From assembly GCF_001941625.1 (NCBI RefSeq), contig NZ_CP016076.1:5048249-5112248 (forward strand): DNA of 64,000 bases, written 5' to 3'. Origin of the DNA: Actinoalloteichus fjordicus (GTDB lineage: Bacteria > Actinomycetota > Actinomycetes > Mycobacteriales > Pseudonocardiaceae). The notes under the pieces are model-generated. The model worked only from the letters and a program-made list of their open reading frames with translations, searched no databases and had not been told where the DNA came from. The position numbers and the translations under genes were made by a program. This document shows, one piece after another, positions 58,101 through 64,000 of this stretch (position 1 is its first letter; each line of letters starts with the position of its first letter).

Positions 58101-59315
58101 ATGGGCACCAGAGAACGAGCGGTTCGGCAGCTCCGATCGATCGGCCGCCCGACAGCTGCGGTGCTCGGCCTGAGCGTGCTGGTCGGCCTCACCACGGCAC
58201 CCGCATCGACGGCGGCGGCCCCCTTCGCGCCCGCAGCCTCGGCGGCGGCCGCCTGGGCGCAGGATCGTTCACAGGGCAGGCCGCTGCCGCCGCCTGATGC
58301 CGAGCCCGCCGTGATCGCCGCGTTCTTCGCCGCCACCGGTCCGGCCGAGGCCGAACGTCTGGTCGACGCCCATCCCGCCGTGCTGGGACAGCTGGACGGC
58401 GCGCCCGCCGCGCTGCGGTACGCCGCGAACCGGCACCGCTCGGACGAGTCGGAGCCTGCGGCCGGACCCGACGAGGCAGCGGTCCGTCAGGAGCAGCTGT
58501 TGCTGTTCGATCCGCAGGGGCGCGGCCGGGTCGCCGTGGTGCTGGGCGATCTGGACGAGGCGCGGGACGTCGCGGTGCTCGTCCCCGGTTCGGACGTGGA
58601 CCTGGCTCGGTTCGCCGAGTCGGAGCTGCCGCTGCGCAGGCCGATGGGCATGGCTCGGGCGCTCCATGACGAGCTGACCACCCGGTCCCCCGGCACGCAG
58701 ACCGCCGTCATCGCCTGGCTGGGCTACCAGACGCCCGAGGGTATCGGGCTGGACGCCGTCGGCGGGCGGCTGGCGCGTGCCGGCGCCCATGAGCTGGTCG
58801 ACTTCGCCACCGGCCTGCGGACCCAGAACCCGGACCAGCGGATCAGCCTCGTCTGCCACAGCTACGGCGCGGTGGTCTGCGGTCTGGCCGCGCCCGAACT
58901 CGCCGCCGACGAACTCGTGTTCCTCGCCGCACCAGGCGTCCGCGCCGAGTCGGTGGAGGAACTGGACACCGAGGCACGAGTCTGGGCAGGCCGAGGTGAG
59001 AACGACTGGATCTCGGCCGTCCCGAAGCTGCGTCTGGGGGACCTCGGTCACGGCGGCGACCCGACGGTCGAGACCTTCGGCGCTCGCAGCGTGCCTGCTC
59101 GGGACGTCGCAGGACATGACGGCTACTTCGAGCCGGGCACCGACTCGTTGACCGCCGTGGCCGAGATCGTGCTGGGCTCCGCCGCGCCCGATGTCGCGGC
59201 CGTGTCCGCCGAGGCGGCCCCGGAACCTGGCGTTGTTCCCGGCGACTCCCCGGTCGGCGCAGCAGGCCGCCCGGCGCCGCACCCGACTGACGACGCCCAC
59301 TCGGCGGTGCGCTGA
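58101..59315 (+). CDS. Secreted alpha/beta hydrolase, DUF1023 type
   Basis: A 404-residue exported hydrolase. A long signal peptide covers about residues 1-52 (basic start, hydrophobic TAAVLGLSVLVGLTTAP, Ala-rich end near AAAAWA). The DUF1023 domain has RVAVVLGDLDEARDVAVLVPG and the nucleophile elbow ISLVCHSYGAVV, with a final Asp/His region near VAGHDGYF. DUF1023 proteins are lipase- or esterase-like with unknown substrates. The ATG has GAGG just upstream. Its stop shares one base with the acyltransferase start. Confidence 0.85.
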   Translation: MGTRERAVRQLRSIGRPTAAVLGLSVLVGLTTAPASTAAAPFAPAASAAAAWAQDRSQGRPLPPPDAEPAVIAAFFAATGPAEAERLVDAHPAVLGQLDGAPAALRYAANRHRSDESEPAAGPDEAAVRQEQLLLFDPQGRGRVAVVLGDLDEARDVAVLVPGSDVDLARFAESELPLRRPMGMARALHDELTTRSPGTQTAVIAWLGYQTPEGIGLDAVGGRLARAGAHELVDFATGLRTQNPDQRISLVCHSYGAVVCGLAAPELAADELVFLAAPGVRAESVEELDTEARVWAGRGENDWISAVPKLRLGDLGHGGDPTVETFGARSVPARDVAGHDGYFEPGTDSLTAVAEIVLGSAAPDVAAVSAEAAPEPGVVPGDSPVGAAGRPAPHPTDDAHSAVR

Positions 59316-60595
59316 TGACGACCCGTGCCCGGCCCCGGGACCCGTCGATCGACCTCGTCCGTGCGGTCGCGGTGTGCGGAGTGGTGCTCGGCCACTGGCT
59401 GGTCACTCCCCTGACTGCGAGCCGGGACGGGTTGGTCGCAAGCAGTCCGCTGGCATCGCTGCCGACGCTGACACCGCTGAGCTGGCTCCTCCAGCCTCTC
59501 GGCCTGTTCTTCCTCGTCGGTGGCTACCTCGCCTCGGCAGGGCGGCGAGCAGGGCGAGGGGAACGGGCCTGGCGGCTGGGGCTGCGGCGATTCGTGCTCC
59601 CGGTGGCAGCCCTGTGCGGCGGTTGGGCCGTGGTGTTCGCCGTGCTCGCCGTGCGCGGCCTGCCGCAGCAGACGGTGGTCACGACCGCACAGCTGATCGT
59701 CTCCCCACTGTGCTTCCTCGGCGTCTACCTGCTGCTGCCGGCCGTGACACCGCTGGCACGGCGGCTGGACGCCCGGTTCGGTCTGGCGGCCGCGCTGCTG
59801 CCCGCCGCCCTGGCACTGCTGGCGGAGGCCGTGGCCGCGACGTCGCCCAGCGGGCTGGCGCAGGCCGTGGGTCTGACCACGGTGGTGACCGTGTGGTGGG
59901 TTCCGTGGCAGCTCGGCACGGCGTTGGCCGCCGGACGGCGACCCGGCAGGCTGCCGAGTGCGATGCTGGTCGGGGTCGGGGTCCTCGGCATGGCGATCGC
60001 GGTGACGGTCTTCGGCTACCCGGCGGCCGGGATCGGCGTTCCCGGCGCCGAGCGGTCCAACCTGCTCCCGCCCTCCCCGGTCGCGCTCGCGCTGGCCGTC
60101 GCGCAGATCGGCCTCGTCCTGCTGCTGTGGCAGACGTTGCACCGCATCGCGACACACCCGATCATCACCCGTGTGGTCACGGTGCTGAGCCGAGACGCCA
60201 TGGGGATCCTCCTGCTGCATCAGAGCGCCCTGGTCGTGGTGAGCCTCGTCGCCGCACGGGCAGGCGTGCTGCCCGGCCTGCACACTGTCGCCGACGACCC
60301 CGGCTGGCTGCTGCTGCGGCTGGCCTGGCTGCCGGTGTTCGCGCTGGTCCTCCTGCTGCTCCTGCGACTCACGGCACTCGGTCCGCACCGGGTACGCAGG
60401 TGCCGGGGGACTGTCCCGGTGCGGGAGCCTGAGATCACGGTGTCCTCAGCGGGCGCGGCTGCGACGAGCGGCAGGCCCGAGGACCGGGGCTGCCCTGCCG
60501 GGCCCGACGGCGACGGACGGCCGCGTCGGGAACGAGGCGTCTGCGAAGGAGAATCGGTCGTGACCGGCCGTCTCCGTCGGGAAAGCAGACAGTGA
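59315..60595 (+). CDS. Acyltransferase 3 family membrane protein
   Basis: A 426-residue membrane protein with about ten hydrophobic segments. It begins with RDPSIDLVRAVAVCGVVLGHW (the conserved Arg-His pair of acyltransferase 3) and continues with FFLVGGYLASAG. Family members O-acetylate or acylate cell-wall or surface sugars; the substrate is unknown. The C-terminal 60 residues are soluble and low-complexity. Overlap TGATG with the hydrolase gene indicates coupling. Confidence 0.85.
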   Translation: MTTRARPRDPSIDLVRAVAVCGVVLGHWLVTPLTASRDGLVASSPLASLPTLTPLSWLLQPLGLFFLVGGYLASAGRRAGRGERAWRLGLRRFVLPVAALCGGWAVVFAVLAVRGLPQQTVVTTAQLIVSPLCFLGVYLLLPAVTPLARRLDARFGLAAALLPAALALLAEAVAATSPSGLAQAVGLTTVVTVWWVPWQLGTALAAGRRPGRLPSAMLVGVGVLGMAIAVTVFGYPAAGIGVPGAERSNLLPPSPVALALAVAQIGLVLLLWQTLHRIATHPIITRVVTVLSRDAMGILLLHQSALVVVSLVAARAGVLPGLHTVADDPGWLLLRLAWLPVFALVLLLLLRLTALGPHRVRRCRGTVPVREPEITVSSAGAAATSGRPEDRGCPAGPDGDGRPRRERGVCEGESVVTGRLRRESRQ

Positions 60596-60600
60596 TACTC

Positions 60601-60624
60601 GGTAGGGGTCGAAGGGCGCTACGG
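60601..60624 (+). promoter_or_regulatory. GGTAGGGGTCGA element and leaderless -10, third copy
   Basis: GGTAGGGGTCGAAG (60601-60614) is followed by TACGGT (60619-60624), a TAnnnT -10, 7 bp before the GTG start of the second DUF1707-TM2 gene. The promoter and start geometry is the same as for the first paralogue. Confidence 0.5.
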
Positions 60625-60631
60625 TGATCCA

Positions 60632-61120
60632 GTGGCAGGCGCAGACAATCTCCATCAGAAAAGAATCGGCACCACGGAACGCGAATCAGCCGTGAGTGCG
60701 CTCGGCATTCATCTCTCCGAGGGCAGGTTGAGCCTGGAGGAGTACGAACAACGGCTCACACACACGATGGACGCGAAGACGAACGGGGACCTGCTCGCGA
60801 TCTTCAGCGACCTGCCCGTCCCGCATCCGACGCTGCCGGGTGTGGCGACGCTCCGGCCCACCGCACCGCGTCCCCCGCAGGCACCGCCTCCGTCCGACGT
60901 CGTCGTCTACTCGTCGAAGTCGAAGATCGCCGCAGGCGTCCTCCAGCTCATTCCGAGTTTCGGCATCGGCCGCTTCTACACCGGACACATCGGAATCGGC
61001 CTGGCCCAGCTTCTGCTGACGCCGGTCTTCGGCATCGGCGTCCTCTGGTGCTGGATCGACGGAATCCTGCTGATCGCCAACGGCGGACGCGACAGCCGGG
61101 GCCTTCCCCTCCGCGACTGA
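60632..61120 (+). CDS. DUF1707 and TM2 domain membrane protein, second paralogue
   Basis: A 162-residue relative of the protein at 54578. DUF1707: RIGTTERESAVSALGIHLSE, then GRLSLEEYEQRLTHTMDAKT; a Pro-rich linker; TM2: IAAGVLQLIPSFGIGRFYTG, HIGIGLAQLLLTPVFGIGVLW and DGILLIANGG. The TM2 halves are very similar in both proteins while the linkers differ, so they arose by duplication. GTG 60632 lacks a ribosome site, consistent with leaderless translation. A 16-bp hairpin follows. Confidence 0.85.
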   Translation: MAGADNLHQKRIGTTERESAVSALGIHLSEGRLSLEEYEQRLTHTMDAKTNGDLLAIFSDLPVPHPTLPGVATLRPTAPRPPQAPPPSDVVVYSSKSKIAAGVLQLIPSFGIGRFYTGHIGIGLAQLLLTPVFGIGVLWCWIDGILLIANGGRDSRGLPLRD

Positions 61121-61233
61121 TCGCCTCGGCGACCGAACGGCAGGCATCGCATCGGGCCCGTTCCCGGCCGGGTCGGGCACCGATGCACTTCGCCGAAAGG
61201 CCCGAGTCCTGCCGAGACGGCCTCTCGACCGGA

Positions 61234-61270
61234 GGGCACGGCGAGGCGATCGACTCGCCTCGCCGTGCCC
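61234..61270. terminator. Bidirectional terminator hairpin (16-bp stem)
   Basis: GGGCACGGCGAGGCGA pairs perfectly with TCGCCTCGCCGTGCCC across the loop TCGAC. It lies between the convergent TM2 gene (stop 61120) and nudix gene (stop 61283), 13 bp from the latter. It is the strongest hairpin I noticed in the window. Confidence 0.85.
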
Positions 61271-61282
61271 GCGCAGCCTCGA

Positions 61283-63714
<2,432 letters not shown>

Positions 63715-63821
63715 TCACCGGATCGGACTAGCTTCTGGGAGGACGGCGTGATACCGATCCACGGGGTCTTAACGTAACACCACGTGCCATGAACGGCCCA
63801 CTCACGGGGCCGGATCGCAGG

Positions 63822-64000
63822 TCATCCGCCACCGGCCCCCGCCGGAACGTCGTCGTCGACAGCCGCCGCGTCACGCCCCTCGGCTGCGGACTCCGGCTCG
63901 GGCGGCGCACCGCCCGCAGGCGCCTGTGCGTCCGGGGCGGGCCCCTGTGCACCCTCCGCGACGCCGTACTGACCGGCCGCGCCCTCGTTCTGCTCCCGCA
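63822..64000 (-). CDS. C-terminal end of a gene upstream of pyrG, perhaps mctB-type copper transporter
   Basis: The minus strand is open from the window edge to TGA at 63822. The 58 codons encode a Gly/Ala/Pro/acidic tail (GQYGVAEGAQGPAPDAQA then DDDVPAGAGGG) with no domain. In Mycobacterium and relatives the gene before pyrG encodes the outer-membrane-associated copper protein MctB (DUF3186, Rv1698), whose tail is similarly variable. The name is from position only. Confidence 0.45.
   Translation of the reverse strand, partial: REQNEGAAGQYGVAEGAQGPAPDAQAPAGGAPPEPESAAEGRDAAAVDDDVPAGAGGG

Overview
The window is high-G+C (about 70% by eye) actinobacterial chromosome with dense, often GTG-started genes and many 4-nt stop/start overlaps. 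The block xerD, SDR gene, parA, small RHH-like gene, scpA, scpB, rluB, together with nudix, pyrG and a probable mctB end, matches the Mycobacterium Rv1698-Rv1711 neighbourhood. Protein style (disordered N-termini, STAND-TPR, DUF4429, DUF1707-TM2 and EACC1 families) points to Pseudonocardiales, perhaps near Actinoalloteichus; the genus is an inference. No tRNA, rRNA, CRISPR array or insertion sequence was recognised.

Layout. 1-21.5 kb is mostly housekeeping: a DUF4429 protein cut by the window edge, gnd, an aromatic amino-acid decarboxylase, a DUF368 (polyprenyl-phosphate transporter family) membrane protein, tesB, pyk, a VanZ-like protein, a Tat-exported M28 peptidase, an iron-box-associated siderophore-interacting reductase, gltBD, and a cobalamin riboswitch heading a btuF-btuC-btuD ABC transporter. 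21.5-39 kb is accessory and conflict-like: a Cys-rich ORF next to a perfect LexA/SOS box, a CDP-glycerol-transferase-like protein with a probable frameshift at a C8 tract, a STAND/NB-ARC-TPR ATPase, an alpha/beta-fused 2-oxoacid dehydrogenase E1 with a LysR regulator, an EACC1 protein coupled to a caspase-SF1 helicase fusion, an MBL-fold hydrolase, and a NERD-like/UvrD helicase coupled to an HNH nuclease behind an operator-like palindrome.

39-46 kb carries a lipoprotein beta-lactamase-like hydrolase, a winged-helix regulator, a TAP-like hydrolase fused into an operon with a histidine kinase/response regulator pair, and an aldehyde dehydrogenase. 46.7-54 kb is the conserved chromosome-maintenance segment (GNAT, rluB, scpB, scpA, RHH-like protein, parA, SDR, xerD). 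Between xerD and nudix, which are adjacent in Mycobacterium, sits an opposite-strand block (54.5-61.1 kb): two paralogous DUF1707-TM2 membrane proteins flanking a second two-component system, a DUF1023-type hydrolase and an acyltransferase. Apparently leaderless promoters and a repeated GGTAGGGGT element mark this block. The window ends with nudix, pyrG and the last codons of the preceding gene.

The most interesting unit is 30619-34673: an EACC1 protein translationally coupled to a 1220-residue caspase (with an EF-hand loop)-helicase fusion, probably a regulated biological-conflict or suicide system, followed by a second helicase-nuclease pair only 1.7 kb away.
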